A stretch of 64,000 bases of DNA from Glaciecola sp. XM2. Lineage in GTDB: Bacteria > Pseudomonadota > Gammaproteobacteria > Enterobacterales > Alteromonadaceae. The stretch is taken from contig NZ_JAHEOJ010000014.1 of the NCBI RefSeq assembly GCF_018595715.1, positions 434,001 through 498,000 of the forward strand, read 5' to 3'. Shown here one piece after another: positions 49,128 to 58,341 of this stretch. Within the stretch, counting starts at the first letter, position 1; each line of letters opens with the position of its first letter. The translations under genes were made by a program, and so were the position numbers. Under the pieces are notes generated by a model, which was given only the letters and a program-made list of their open reading frames with translations, was not told the origin of the DNA and searched no databases.

Positions 49128-50113
49128 GCAAGTATTTAATTTTCATTGCTGCACTGCTACTGATCAGTGGATGCAGCAAACATCACCAAGTAAAAAGCGA
49201 CCTACAAGCATTAAGTGACCGACTCGAAAGCTTTACTCAATTGCCTGTGCAACGCAACGAGGTAAGCGTGGTATTGAACCCGCCAGAGAAAACCACGCTC
49301 GCGTTTGACGTACAGGGAGTGCAAATAAAACTGCGCGATTTTTACGCAATCGATGACTGCCCTTTAAGTCAATTTATTGCCGAGCGAAACACCGCGTTAG
49401 GCAAAACCCAGCTGCCATCAACGCGTTTTATATACGAGCACCGATTATTAAGTGTGCTCGAGGACTGCATGATGCAATTGCAAAATGAGCACCCAATGTA
49501 TGCGCAAATGCAGCAGTGGCTTACACAAAAGCGTACTAACCTGCCTTTAGTGTGGGCCAATATGATCACCCAGTCGCAAGAGACCTATTTAGCGCTTTCT
49601 ACCGCGAGCGATTATATCTCGGGTGAAAGCTCTGATTCGCTACAAAGCACTAAGTTTGCGCTTATGTACTTAATAGATGTTTTACAAATCGAGACCATTG
49701 ACCCGGCGACTCTAGAGCTGCACTTAAAAGCCCTACTAGATAGCCGATTGCCAGCAAGGATGTGGCGTACTCAGCAGTTAATACATTACGAACTTATCCC
49801 GATGTCGGCTTTGCTAAGAACCTATATCGAACAAGCCGATTGCAGCTCGCGCCAGCAAAAAGATGATATCAAAATCATGCGGAATATTTTTACGCTGATG
49901 TTTGCAGACAAGCTTCAACCATTAGCTAGCCAACTTAATCATTATCAATATCAGCTAAACCCAAGCTTTGAACAGCTTGCCAATCATCCCGAATTGCCTG
50001 ATACATTAAAAGCATATATTAGCAGCCAATACCTCGACTCTGCGGCACGTTATAAAGCCACGATGCAAGAACATATTCAGTTATGGCAGCAGGTATTTAA
50101 GCTTTGCGAATAA
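49124..50113 (+). CDS. DUF3080-family lipoprotein
   Basis: A 329-residue lipoprotein: signal LIFIAALLLISGC with lipidated Cys at about 17, then an all-helical domain starting LQALSDRLESFTQLPVQ, matching DUF3080 proteins of Alteromonadales. It contains the conserved cysteines DCPLSQFI and a C-terminal LCE. No function is known. It overlaps the START-domain gene by 4 bp, suggesting a joint envelope role. Confidence 0.7.
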   Translation: MSKYLIFIAALLLISGCSKHHQVKSDLQALSDRLESFTQLPVQRNEVSVVLNPPEKTTLAFDVQGVQIKLRDFYAIDDCPLSQFIAERNTALGKTQLPSTRFIYEHRLLSVLEDCMMQLQNEHPMYAQMQQWLTQKRTNLPLVWANMITQSQETYLALSTASDYISGESSDSLQSTKFALMYLIDVLQIETIDPATLELHLKALLDSRLPARMWRTQQLIHYELIPMSALLRTYIEQADCSSRQQKDDIKIMRNIFTLMFADKLQPLASQLNHYQYQLNPSFEQLANHPELPDTLKAYISSQYLDSAARYKATMQEHIQLWQQVFKLCE

Positions 50114-50185
50114 GCCCATAAACGCATACACGATGGCGAGAATTTGTTGTATTCTTGATGACAACCGCAAATTGAAAAAGCAACT

Positions 50186-50956
50186 ATGTATCAAATACCG
50201 ATTTTAAATTTACAGCATCAAGTCAGTGAAGCCGAGTGGCAAACGCGCGTCGAACTTGCCGCAGCCTATAGACTTATGGTTATGCATAATTGGGACGACC
50301 TGATTTATACGCATATTTCTGCGCGCATTCCTGGCACCGAAGATTTACTCATCAACGCGTTTGGCTTAGCCTTTGAAGAGGTAACTGCGTCTAACCTAGT
50401 GAAAATTGATGTTAAGGGCAACATTATCCAATCGGACTGCCCTTTTGATATCAACCCTGCCGGTTTTACTATTCATAGCGCAGTGCATATCGCACGCCCT
50501 GAAGCTCAATGTGCCATTCATCTGCATCACCCCGATGCTATTGCCGTTGCTAGCACCGAACAAGGCCTGCGCCCGTATAGTCAATATGCCGCGTTTGCAC
50601 TGGCAAGTATGAGCTATCACGAGTATGAAGGGCTTGCAGTCGACCATGATGAAATAAAGCGTCTTCAAGACGACCTTGGCAAGGCCAATTTCATGTTACT
50701 GCGCAACCACGGCGCATTGACCATGGGTGACACCATCGGTGATGCTTTCATGCACATGTATGACTTACTGCGGGCATGTGAAATCCAAGTCAAGATGCAA
50801 CAATCTCATGATGAGCTAATCTTAGTCAATCAAAGCGTGGTGGATGGCATAAAAGCGCAAGCAAATGTTGTGCACACCGGGCTAACTGGGGGGCAAAAAG
50901 CTTGGCCCGCCATGATGCGTCGCGTTAAGCGCATATATCCAGACTTTGATAATTAA
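50186..50956 (+). CDS. Class II aldolase/adducin family protein
   Basis: A 256-residue protein with the class II aldolase fold: DLIYTHISARIPG (38-50), zinc-binding histidines at about 112 and 114/115 in HLHHPDAIAV, and a late RNHGALTMGDT. The catalytic Glu of fuculose-type aldolases (about position 94) is replaced by the sequence PAGFTIHSA, as in the adducin-like branch, so aldol cleavage is uncertain. It precedes an enolase-superfamily dehydratase by 28 bp; together they might handle a sugar acid. Confidence 0.82.
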   Translation: MYQIPILNLQHQVSEAEWQTRVELAAAYRLMVMHNWDDLIYTHISARIPGTEDLLINAFGLAFEEVTASNLVKIDVKGNIIQSDCPFDINPAGFTIHSAVHIARPEAQCAIHLHHPDAIAVASTEQGLRPYSQYAAFALASMSYHEYEGLAVDHDEIKRLQDDLGKANFMLLRNHGALTMGDTIGDAFMHMYDLLRACEIQVKMQQSHDELILVNQSVVDGIKAQANVVHTGLTGGQKAWPAMMRRVKRIYPDFDN

Positions 50957-50984
50957 TTTCCCAATACATAACAAAAGAAGATAA

Positions 50985-52160
50985 ATGAAAATTACTCACG
51001 TTGAAATATTCGATATACATTGCCCTGAAAGACCCCCTTGGAATCCTATTTTCGTACGCATCCACACGGATGAGGGAATTCATGGCGTAGGCGAAGCGGG
51101 TCTTGCTTACGATTGGGGCCACAGCGCCGCTGCGGCAATGATAAAAGAGATTGCAGAAGCAGTTTTAATTGGCTTTGATCCATTCAAAACAGAATTGCTG
51201 TGGTCTCGCATGTTACGGGAAAGCTTTTGGGGACTCGGCGGTGGGCCAGTTTTGTATTCGGCGATGAGTGCCATTGATACCGCGCTTTGGGACATCAAAG
51301 GTAAAGCGCTCAATGTGCCTGTTTATCAATTACTCGGCGGTAAAACTAACGACAACCTGCGCACTTACGCCAGTCAACTGCAGTTTGACTGGAGTCAAGA
51401 TTGCGTAAAAATGCTCACCCCCGACGACTATGCGCGCTCTGCTGCTAAAGCCATGGCCGAAGGTTATGACGCAGTAAAAGTTGACCCTATCGTATATGAC
51501 GAAAATGGTGATTCTAGCTTTGACCGGACCAAGCTGTTTACCCCTAAGCAGATGAAGCTCTTTGGAGATAGACTGCGCGCTATTCGAAAAGAAGTTGGCG
51601 ACGAGGTTGATATTATTTTTGAAGCGCATTCATTAATGGGCTGCGCGTCGGCCATTCAAATGGGTAAGGTGATTGAAGAGGTGGGTTGCATGATGTTTGA
51701 AGAGCCTGTCAATTACTTGAACTCAGCGGTACACAAAAAAGTATCTGACCGCGTTAACGTGCCCATTGCAGGCGGCGAGCGCTTATATCATCGATGGGAC
51801 GTGCGCCCTTATTTTGAAGACCAAAGTATCGACATCTTACAGCCTGACGTGGGCTTATGTGGCGGGTTTACAGAAGCAAAAAAAGTATGTGACTACGCTG
51901 ATGTATACGATATAAGAATACAGGCCCACGTTTGCGGTGGCCCCGTTGCCACAGCGGCAGCACTTCAACTAGAAGCGGCTATTCCTAACTTTTTAATACA
52001 TGAGCATCATACCTATGCCATCAAGCACTGGAACCGGGAGCTCTGCGTTCAGGATTATCAACCGGAAAATGGCATATTTAAAGTGCCTGACTTACCCGGT
52101 ATTGGCATTGAACTAAACGACGAAATTGTGAAGCGCTCACCGAATGTGACGGTACGATAA
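50985..52160 (+). CDS. Mandelate racemase/muconate lactonizing enzyme family protein
   Basis: A 391-residue enolase-superfamily enzyme. The acid/base Lys is at about 165 (AVKVDP); metal ligands are Glu213 (FEAHS), Glu239 (FEEPV) and Glu265 (GGERL); a catalytic His sits at 315 in IQAHVCGGPV. This set is like acid-sugar dehydratases (galactonate, gluconate, mannonate groups) that remove water after taking a proton alpha to a carboxylate. The substrate cannot be assigned. It is co-directional with the aldolase-like gene and ends before a bidirectional terminator. Confidence 0.88.
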   Translation: MKITHVEIFDIHCPERPPWNPIFVRIHTDEGIHGVGEAGLAYDWGHSAAAAMIKEIAEAVLIGFDPFKTELLWSRMLRESFWGLGGGPVLYSAMSAIDTALWDIKGKALNVPVYQLLGGKTNDNLRTYASQLQFDWSQDCVKMLTPDDYARSAAKAMAEGYDAVKVDPIVYDENGDSSFDRTKLFTPKQMKLFGDRLRAIRKEVGDEVDIIFEAHSLMGCASAIQMGKVIEEVGCMMFEEPVNYLNSAVHKKVSDRVNVPIAGGERLYHRWDVRPYFEDQSIDILQPDVGLCGGFTEAKKVCDYADVYDIRIQAHVCGGPVATAAALQLEAAIPNFLIHEHHTYAIKHWNRELCVQDYQPENGIFKVPDLPGIGIELNDEIVKRSPNVTVR

Positions 52161-52210
52161 GCTAATTAGCGCAGCACTCAAGCTGAACAGTCACCCTTCA
52201 GCCAAACAAT

Positions 52211-52248
52211 AAAAAGCCCGTTCAAACAATTGTTCGAACGGGCTTTTT
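52211..52248. terminator. Bidirectional terminator between converging genes
   Basis: Arms AAAAAGCCCGTTC and GAACGGGCTTTTT (52211-52223, 52236-52248), 13-bp perfect, with a 12-base loop, between the enolase-superfamily gene and the RND permease. The A/T tracts on both sides serve both transcripts. Confidence 0.92.
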
Positions 52249-52267
52249 GCTATGCCAATACTAGATA

Positions 52268-55200
52268 CTAGCTATCGGTCGCTTCAACCTTGTTACCACG
52301 GCGACCGAATAACCCACCCATATCCGCTTTGTAGCGTCTAAAATAGGCCTTCATGTCTTCAAGAATCAAGTAGTTCACCGGCACGATAAACAAGGTGATC
52401 AATGTTGCAAACAAGATCCCAAAGCCTAGGCTAATCGCCATAGGGATTAAGAACTGCGCTTGCGTAGACTTTTCAAACAACAGCGGAATAAGACCCGCAA
52501 ACGTGGTTAATGATGTTAATAAGACAGGCCTAAACCGGCGTCCACCTGTATTGTAAACCGCCTCTTTTAAACTCACGCCAAGCTTACGCTGTTGATTCGT
52601 ATAATCTACCAGCACCAGTGAGTCATTCACCACAACACCCGATAGTGCGAGCATACCCATAAAGCTGAGAAGGGTTAAATCCATTCCCATGATCCAGTGC
52701 CCGATTACCGCGCCTACCAAACCAAATGGAATAACCGACATCACGATAATCGGTTGTGAATAGGATTTAAATGGGATTGCCAATAGGATATAAATCAATA
52801 TCGCAAGCGCCCCAGCACCTACGATTAAGCCTTGCGACGACTCAGCTTGGTCTCTGGCTTCACCTGCCATTTCAAAATTAGTACCTGGATATGCACTCAC
52901 TTCTTGACTGAGCCATTCACCGACTTCTTCAAGCACCAGTGTAAGATCACCCGCTTGTTTATCAAAGTCCGCATTCACCGACAGCGTGCGCTGACGGTCT
53001 ACACGTAAGATACTATCTGGACTGAGTCCAGGGAAGACATTTGCAACCTGCCATAGGGGCACTTCTTGATTAGGCCCAACCCTGATCATCATCTGTTCGA
53101 GGGTCTCAATCGATTGACGCGCCTCTAGTGGATAGCGCACCATTACCCTAACCTCTTCGCGCCCGCGCTGAACTCGCTGCACTTCAAAGCCAAACACAGA
53201 TTGACGGACTTGACTTGCCACTTGATTCAAACTTAAGCCAAGCAATCTGGCTTCTGGTTTAAGTTCAAGTTGCAGCTCTTCTTTACCGTCAGACAGTGAG
53301 TCTTCAATATCAGACACGGCAGCATATTGGGCTAACTGTGATTTAAGTTTTTCACCAAGCTCGTTGAGTGAGTTGGTATCACGGCCCTTCAATTCAATAC
53401 TAATGGGTGAACCACCCCAACCGCCTATTTCAGCACGATAATTTAGCTGTTCTGCGCCCGCCACTTGACCAACACGCTCACGCCACTCATTTACAACCTC
53501 ACGAGTCGACACATCGACGGTACGAATCTCGGGGGGGATCATGTCGATTTGTACGCGACCGGTGGTGGAGTTTCTACCGCCACTAATAGAATAGATGTTT
53601 CTAATGACCGACTCACCGGTATCTGCATCGCGATATTCTTCTTGCAAATCTTTGGCATGCTTTGTCATGGCCTGCACAATTCTATCGGTGCTTTCAAATG
53701 CCGTTCCAGCTGGCATCACCAAAGTAGCCGTTGCTACTTCACTTTGAACACGTGGAAAAAATACAAACTTAGTATGACCCGCTGCAATCGTACCGATGAC
53801 AAGCACAAAGGCAACAAACATGAGTGTCCAGGTTGCGTAACGCCAGCGCATCGCTTGAGCAAGCATTGGTTGATAGACTTTCTCTATCATCACTTCAAGA
53901 GAGTTGGCGATTTTTTGCTGCACTCTAGACAATACATTAGGCTTTTTATCGGTGCGCGCTTTTACATGCTTTAAGTGAGCAGGCAAAATAAATTTAGACT
54001 CGATTAGCGAGAACAACAGCACCGGAATAATAACGTAGGGTATCGCGGCATACCAACTACCGCGCCCCGTCTGAAACGCAAGAGGTAAAAACGCAGCGGC
54101 GGTTGTTAAGATACCAAAGGTAACTGGAACCGCGACCTCTTGCGTACCTTTTATAGCGGCGTCTAAGGAGTTTTCGCCCCGCTGCAAATGCGAGTACACG
54201 TTTTCGCCGGTCACAATGGCGTCGTCCACCACTATCCCTAGCACTAGAATAAACGCAAATAGACTCATCAAGTTCAAGCTTACATCAAACAGCGGCATGA
54301 ACAAAAATGCCCCCATGAAGCTCATTGGAATACCCAAACATACCCAAAATGCAACAGATGGTCTTAAAAACAGGGCCAGCAAGATCATCACGAGTAAAAG
54401 CCCCTGCCAAGCACTTTTAGACAAGGTATCTAAGCGGGCTTTAATGGATTCACTGTTATCACGCCAAAAGTCAATGCTCAGCCCTTGAGGCATTTGCGTG
54501 CTCTTAAACGCAATATAGTCTCGCACAGCGGTGGTCACATCGATTATGCTTTCATCACCACTGCGGAATACTTCAACTTCGATAGCAGGCACACCATTAA
54601 ACCGAGTACGCAACGGCGTTTCTTCAAACTCATCTTTAATGCTAGCGATATCAGCAAGCGTGATCATCGTGCCGTCTTGGGTGGTGATAATCGGTATTTC
54701 ACCAAATTCATTTGCCCGATAGGCCTGACCACGACTACGAATAAAAATATCACCGCCTTCGGTTTTTAAGTTACCGGCGGAAACATCGGTTGAGTTTTGA
54801 CGAAGAACGGTAGCGACATCTTGTAAAGTGAGGTCATACTTTCTCAATGCCCACTCAGGAATTTCAATCGATATCTCAAACGGTAGTACGTTATTGACTT
54901 CGACTTGTGAGATTTCAGGTAGTGCGGCAACCTCATCACGCACGTCATCTGCAAAGCGGCGAAGCGTAATACTGTCGTAGTTACCATAAATCATGATCCC
55001 AATGGCATCGCGACGCCATTGTGGCACTTGTATTAATAAGTTTTCAGCATCTACTGGGAAGTTGTTAACGCCGTCCACTCGAATTTTGATTTCATCGAGC
55101 ATGTTGCGTACATCATAACCTTCAGCCACTTCAACGGTAACTGACGCACTGCCTTCTTGACTGCGAGAAGTGATTTGACGAATCCCTTCAAGGTCTTGAA

Positions 55201-55408
55201 TGGCCTCTTCAATCTTGATGGTTATACCCTCTTCGGTCTCTTGTGGAGACGCGCCAGGCAGTACCATCGAAACCTGAACATTGCGTTGTTCAAATTCAGG
55301 AAATAAATCAATAGGGATTTTTGTCAGTGCGACATAAATCCCAGATATCATGATCACAAATAATAAGATATTTGCGGCTACATCGTTTTTAGCAAACCAA
55401 GCAATCAT
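52268..55408 (-). CDS. RND efflux permease (AcrB/HAE1 family)
   Basis: A 1046-residue inner-membrane transporter with 12 expected helices and two large periplasmic loops. The proton-relay Asp pair is in GIVVDDAIVTGENVY (TM4), and TM10 carries GVVVNDSLVLVDYTNQQ. It works with the adaptor 11 bp upstream in the operon and an outer-membrane channel encoded elsewhere. The sequence is of the multidrug type, not the CusA heavy-metal type (no methionine ladder seen). Ends with a basic-acidic tail GRRGNKVEATDS. Confidence 0.95.
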   Translation of the reverse strand: MIAWFAKNDVAANILLFVIMISGIYVALTKIPIDLFPEFEQRNVQVSMVLPGASPQETEEGITIKIEEAIQDLEGIRQITSRSQEGSASVTVEVAEGYDVRNMLDEIKIRVDGVNNFPVDAENLLIQVPQWRRDAIGIMIYGNYDSITLRRFADDVRDEVAALPEISQVEVNNVLPFEISIEIPEWALRKYDLTLQDVATVLRQNSTDVSAGNLKTEGGDIFIRSRGQAYRANEFGEIPIITTQDGTMITLADIASIKDEFEETPLRTRFNGVPAIEVEVFRSGDESIIDVTTAVRDYIAFKSTQMPQGLSIDFWRDNSESIKARLDTLSKSAWQGLLLVMILLALFLRPSVAFWVCLGIPMSFMGAFLFMPLFDVSLNLMSLFAFILVLGIVVDDAIVTGENVYSHLQRGENSLDAAIKGTQEVAVPVTFGILTTAAAFLPLAFQTGRGSWYAAIPYVIIPVLLFSLIESKFILPAHLKHVKARTDKKPNVLSRVQQKIANSLEVMIEKVYQPMLAQAMRWRYATWTLMFVAFVLVIGTIAAGHTKFVFFPRVQSEVATATLVMPAGTAFESTDRIVQAMTKHAKDLQEEYRDADTGESVIRNIYSISGGRNSTTGRVQIDMIPPEIRTVDVSTREVVNEWRERVGQVAGAEQLNYRAEIGGWGGSPISIELKGRDTNSLNELGEKLKSQLAQYAAVSDIEDSLSDGKEELQLELKPEARLLGLSLNQVASQVRQSVFGFEVQRVQRGREEVRVMVRYPLEARQSIETLEQMMIRVGPNQEVPLWQVANVFPGLSPDSILRVDRQRTLSVNADFDKQAGDLTLVLEEVGEWLSQEVSAYPGTNFEMAGEARDQAESSQGLIVGAGALAILIYILLAIPFKSYSQPIIVMSVIPFGLVGAVIGHWIMGMDLTLLSFMGMLALSGVVVNDSLVLVDYTNQQRKLGVSLKEAVYNTGGRRFRPVLLTSLTTFAGLIPLLFEKSTQAQFLIPMAISLGFGILFATLITLFIVPVNYLILEDMKAYFRRYKADMGGLFGRRGNKVEATDS

Positions 55409-55419
55409 GGCAAATCTCC

Positions 55420-56781
55420 TTATTGTGCCGAGCCGCTAGCGTCACTCGAAACGCTCGCCGCTGCTGCACTGCCGCCTTCAGTGTTGCTGATTAAACGCTG
55501 CGATTCGGTATTATCTTCCTCTTCAGAAATTAGCGGTTTTACACGCGTACCGTCTGGCAGGTTGGCTGTTGGCGTTAAAATAAGCTTATCGGTTGGTTTT
55601 AGACTCACTCTTGCGCCATCGATAGGGCTATTGTTTTGGGTGTAGAACTGACCTGAAGGTTGCTCAGTCGCACTTACCACGACTGAGTTTGCGTCGGTCC
55701 AAAGAGGTGTTATTTGGCGTTTTTTCAAAAACCCTTCATCTGCAACGCTGACTTTGTTGTCTTGCGATACTGCGCGACGTGGAATGACAAACACATCGCT
55801 CAGTGTATTGCCTTCTACCTTTGCCCGAAGAAATTGTCCAACTCGTATTGCTGGACGCTCAGAAGTATTCATAAATGGGTCATCAAGTTGCGCGACCAAA
55901 TAGAGCATGCGGGTTGCGGGGTCAAAGGCACCTTCGCTGCGTACAATTTTACCCGTCCACTCATAGGTCGTACTGCCAAGTTCACCTATTAAACTCACGC
56001 GTGGCAGTGCGTCTATATTCAATTGTTCTTCGTCGATGTTTAAATGGGCGAGATCACCGATTTTTACAGGCAAACGCACTTCTACCGCTTCGGTGCTGTA
56101 AATTTCAGCAATGCTTTGGGATGGCGATACTACCTGCCCTACATCGACCATTTGCGTGAGCACTCTGCCGTCAAAAGGCGCGCGTATTTGTGTACGTTCA
56201 AGATTGAGCTGTGCTCTTGCTAATCTTGCTTCAGCAGCTTTTAACTCTGCCAGCGCAGCGGCAACCTGTGGTTTTCTTAATGCTAACAACCGTGCGGCAT
56301 CACTCGCTGGTCGTTTATTCCATTGTTGCTCAGCAATCTCAGCTTCGGCGACTTCTTGTAGATATCTAAATTCAGCATCGGCGGCGGCAGCGGCAGCAAT
56401 TTCCACCTCAACCTTGAGATCTCTATCGTCCAGTTGAACTAACACTTCGTTAGCTTTGAACGACTTACCTGCGCGAATGTTGTCAGAAACTCGCAATACG
56501 CGTCCATTTACATCAGACACCAGCGCTGTTTGCGTAAGAGGCTGGGCCGTACCATATGAATCAATCCACACGGGAAAGTCAGTCACTTGCAAATCGGCAA
56601 TATCAACAGCAACAGACGGCGCTTCTCTGCTACCGCCCCAACGCTGCGCTTCAGGCTTACTGCCAAACATAGCCATTAACAGACCCACCATCAGCACTAA
56701 GATTAAGAGAGTAACGATAGTGTGGGCTATCCAATTGACTTTTTTATTATATTTAGCAGAAGGTTGCACTGCATCGCTCAT
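55420..56781 (-). CDS. RND periplasmic adaptor (membrane fusion protein)
   Basis: About 453 residues with an N-terminal membrane anchor (HTIVTLLILVLMVGLLMAMFG), lipoyl-like half (NGRVLRVSDNIRAGKSF), an Ala/Glu-rich coiled coil (about 110-175), beta-barrel and membrane-proximal domains, and a Ser/Ala-rich tail. I place the start at ATG 56781 since GGAG lies 6 bases before it; an upstream ATG at 56832 has no such site. It would link the AcrB-like permease to an outer-membrane channel. A palindrome at 56871-56890 lies upstream. Confidence 0.92.
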   Translation of the reverse strand: MSDAVQPSAKYNKKVNWIAHTIVTLLILVLMVGLLMAMFGSKPEAQRWGGSREAPSVAVDIADLQVTDFPVWIDSYGTAQPLTQTALVSDVNGRVLRVSDNIRAGKSFKANEVLVQLDDRDLKVEVEIAAAAAADAEFRYLQEVAEAEIAEQQWNKRPASDAARLLALRKPQVAAALAELKAAEARLARAQLNLERTQIRAPFDGRVLTQMVDVGQVVSPSQSIAEIYSTEAVEVRLPVKIGDLAHLNIDEEQLNIDALPRVSLIGELGSTTYEWTGKIVRSEGAFDPATRMLYLVAQLDDPFMNTSERPAIRVGQFLRAKVEGNTLSDVFVIPRRAVSQDNKVSVADEGFLKKRQITPLWTDANSVVVSATEQPSGQFYTQNNSPIDGARVSLKPTDKLILTPTANLPDGTRVKPLISEEEDNTESQRLISNTEGGSAAAASVSSDASGSAQ

Positions 56782-57178
56782 TGGTTTCTCCAATTTTTGC
56801 TTGCTATTTTGTGGTGTGGCAAGCGTTATCAATAATTAACTCGACAACGGCGAACACGTCGCTGATTTACCTTACCTTACTTAAGGTAAGTAAACCTTGG
56901 CCACACATCACAAAAGTATTTGATTCAACCATCTATACGAACACAAGGCGAAAGAGAGTCAAAATAATTTAGGGCGCATCATACAGCGAAAAAACACCCG
57001 CCTTTCATGAAATCTTGTTAATGAAGGCTGAGTCGTTTATCTACGTTACCACGCTGTACTGCTGCTATGCGTGTATTGCCAAATCGTTGTTACATCTTGT
57101 TACATAAATTGCGTGTTTATCAGCATCTAGCACCTTGGTGATACGCAACTATTTATGTTTGCAAAATACGTAAGCAAA
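56782..57178. other. Intergenic region between RND adaptor and GNAT/C39 genes
   Basis: A 397-bp gap. Contains the 20-bp palindrome at 56871-56890 and a doubled TTGTTACATC around 57087-57106. No convincing gene on either strand; the RND promoter must lie here but I cannot choose its -35/-10. Confidence 0.5.
56871..56890. promoter_or_regulatory. 20-bp palindrome upstream of the RND operon
   Basis: CTTACCTTA-CT-TAAGGTAAG has perfect 9-bp arms, 90 bases upstream of the adaptor start, in a 397-bp gap with no gene. Size and symmetry fit a TetR-family operator, which commonly controls RND pumps, but no regulator gene is adjacent. Confidence 0.5.
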
Positions 57179-57179
57179 C
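57157..57179 (-). terminator. Weak hairpin at the end of the GNAT/C39 gene
   Basis: GTTTGC/GCAAAC 6-bp arms with an 11-base loop end at the stop codon region, followed on the minus strand by ATAAATAG. Poor T-tract, so only a possible terminator. The rest of 56891-57156 shows a tandem TTGTTACATC repeat near 57087-57106 and no gene. Confidence 0.25.
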
Positions 57180-58291
57180 TATTTTAATTGCTCCAAATGC
57201 AGCATTACGCACGTTTGCAATTTTTGTTTGCCATACGTTGCCATCGTTGCAAAATCATCAATAGCGATGGGTATATGCTGAAAATCAATCGGGTTATCGG
57301 CGTGTTCAATGTCTGGATCGTGAATATACAGGCACTGATCATCGATATGCGTAATCGCGACCCAATGTGGAATCTTTTTATCATCAAACTGATAGGTTGA
57401 TATCAAACAAATTATAGCCCATCCATCATTAAGTGCCGATTTTAATGCGTTAATATCCAGTTCTTGATATCGAATATTGATGCCTTCACTCTTAGCCTTA
57501 GCGCAAAACTGCTTGTGCACAACTTCCAACAACGCCTTTTTGTGTTGACTGCGCACGCCATCTATAAACGGCGTTTGCTTAGTATTGAGATAGACCTTAG
57601 CAGTCATCCCGTAACGTTTTGCCGCCAAGGCCAAACCAATTGGATGACTTCCTCCATGCCCAGACGTCATATATATACTGGTAGCGACTCTCCAAATGTC
57701 GAGCTCGGTTTGTTGATTAAGTGTAATGGCCGCATCGAGTGAAGCACCCGCCATCATGAGGGAAGCGCAGCCACAGGTGAACTCGGTTGTTTGTTGATAC
57801 CAAGGATAATATGACAGTCCTGCCTGACTCTGACGCTGCTTAATCGCTTTTTGCATGCGCAACGCATCCGTTTTGTTTTCGTAATAGGCTTTGTATAAAC
57901 CAAATTGACGATAACCAATACGGTTATAAAGGGCGATGGCATGCTCGTTATCCACCGCAACTTCAAGGCGCATAAACAATGAGCCCATTGCAACTGCCTG
58001 TGCCTCACAAGTAAGCAACAATTGCTGTCCCACTCCCTTCCCTCTTGCAGCCTGAGCAATGGCGATAGAATATAAGCGCGCGCTACGTGACCCTTTTCGC
58101 AGAATGACTAAGGCATATCCTAATAATGTATCGGAGTCTTGTGCCACCAAAAATATCGCATTTGTGGCACTTACCCAGTGTGCAAAACGCCTTTTGCTTA
58201 ATCTGTCATATTCAAAGCAGGCGCATTCGAGGGAAAACAACTGAGCCACGTCTGACGCTTGTGCACTTCGAACAATAAACGGTTGCGTCAT
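57179..58291 (-). CDS. GNAT acetyltransferase fused to C39-like cysteine peptidase
   Basis: A 370-residue two-domain protein. Residues 1-150 are a RimI-like GNAT domain with acetyl-CoA motif AARGKGVGQQLLL (81-93). Residues 160-370 are a papain-like C39 peptidase: Gln about 167 (oxyanion), catalytic Cys173 in TEFTCGCASLM, His309 (KKIPHWVAITHID) and Asp325 (LYIHDPD). There is no ABC transporter part, so it is not a bacteriocin exporter. The domain pair occurs in a known family next to RLAN/RimK-type ATP-grasp genes, as here (50 bp upstream). It could acetylate and trim a peptide or protein; the target is unknown. Confidence 0.85.
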   Translation of the reverse strand: MTQPFIVRSAQASDVAQLFSLECACFEYDRLSKRRFAHWVSATNAIFLVAQDSDTLLGYALVILRKGSRSARLYSIAIAQAARGKGVGQQLLLTCEAQAVAMGSLFMRLEVAVDNEHAIALYNRIGYRQFGLYKAYYENKTDALRMQKAIKQRQSQAGLSYYPWYQQTTEFTCGCASLMMAGASLDAAITLNQQTELDIWRVATSIYMTSGHGGSHPIGLALAAKRYGMTAKVYLNTKQTPFIDGVRSQHKKALLEVVHKQFCAKAKSEGINIRYQELDINALKSALNDGWAIICLISTYQFDDKKIPHWVAITHIDDQCLYIHDPDIEHADNPIDFQHIPIAIDDFATMATYGKQKLQTCVMLHLEQLK

Positions 58292-58341
58292 ATTAATTTA
58301 AAGTCTCGATAAAAACCGCGCAAACAAAGCCTCTCATACCA

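Noticed and set aside
53465-53974. 169-codon plus-strand frame inside the RND permease
   Set aside because: Antisense to a well-conserved gene, no SD or family resemblance; an effect of codon bias.
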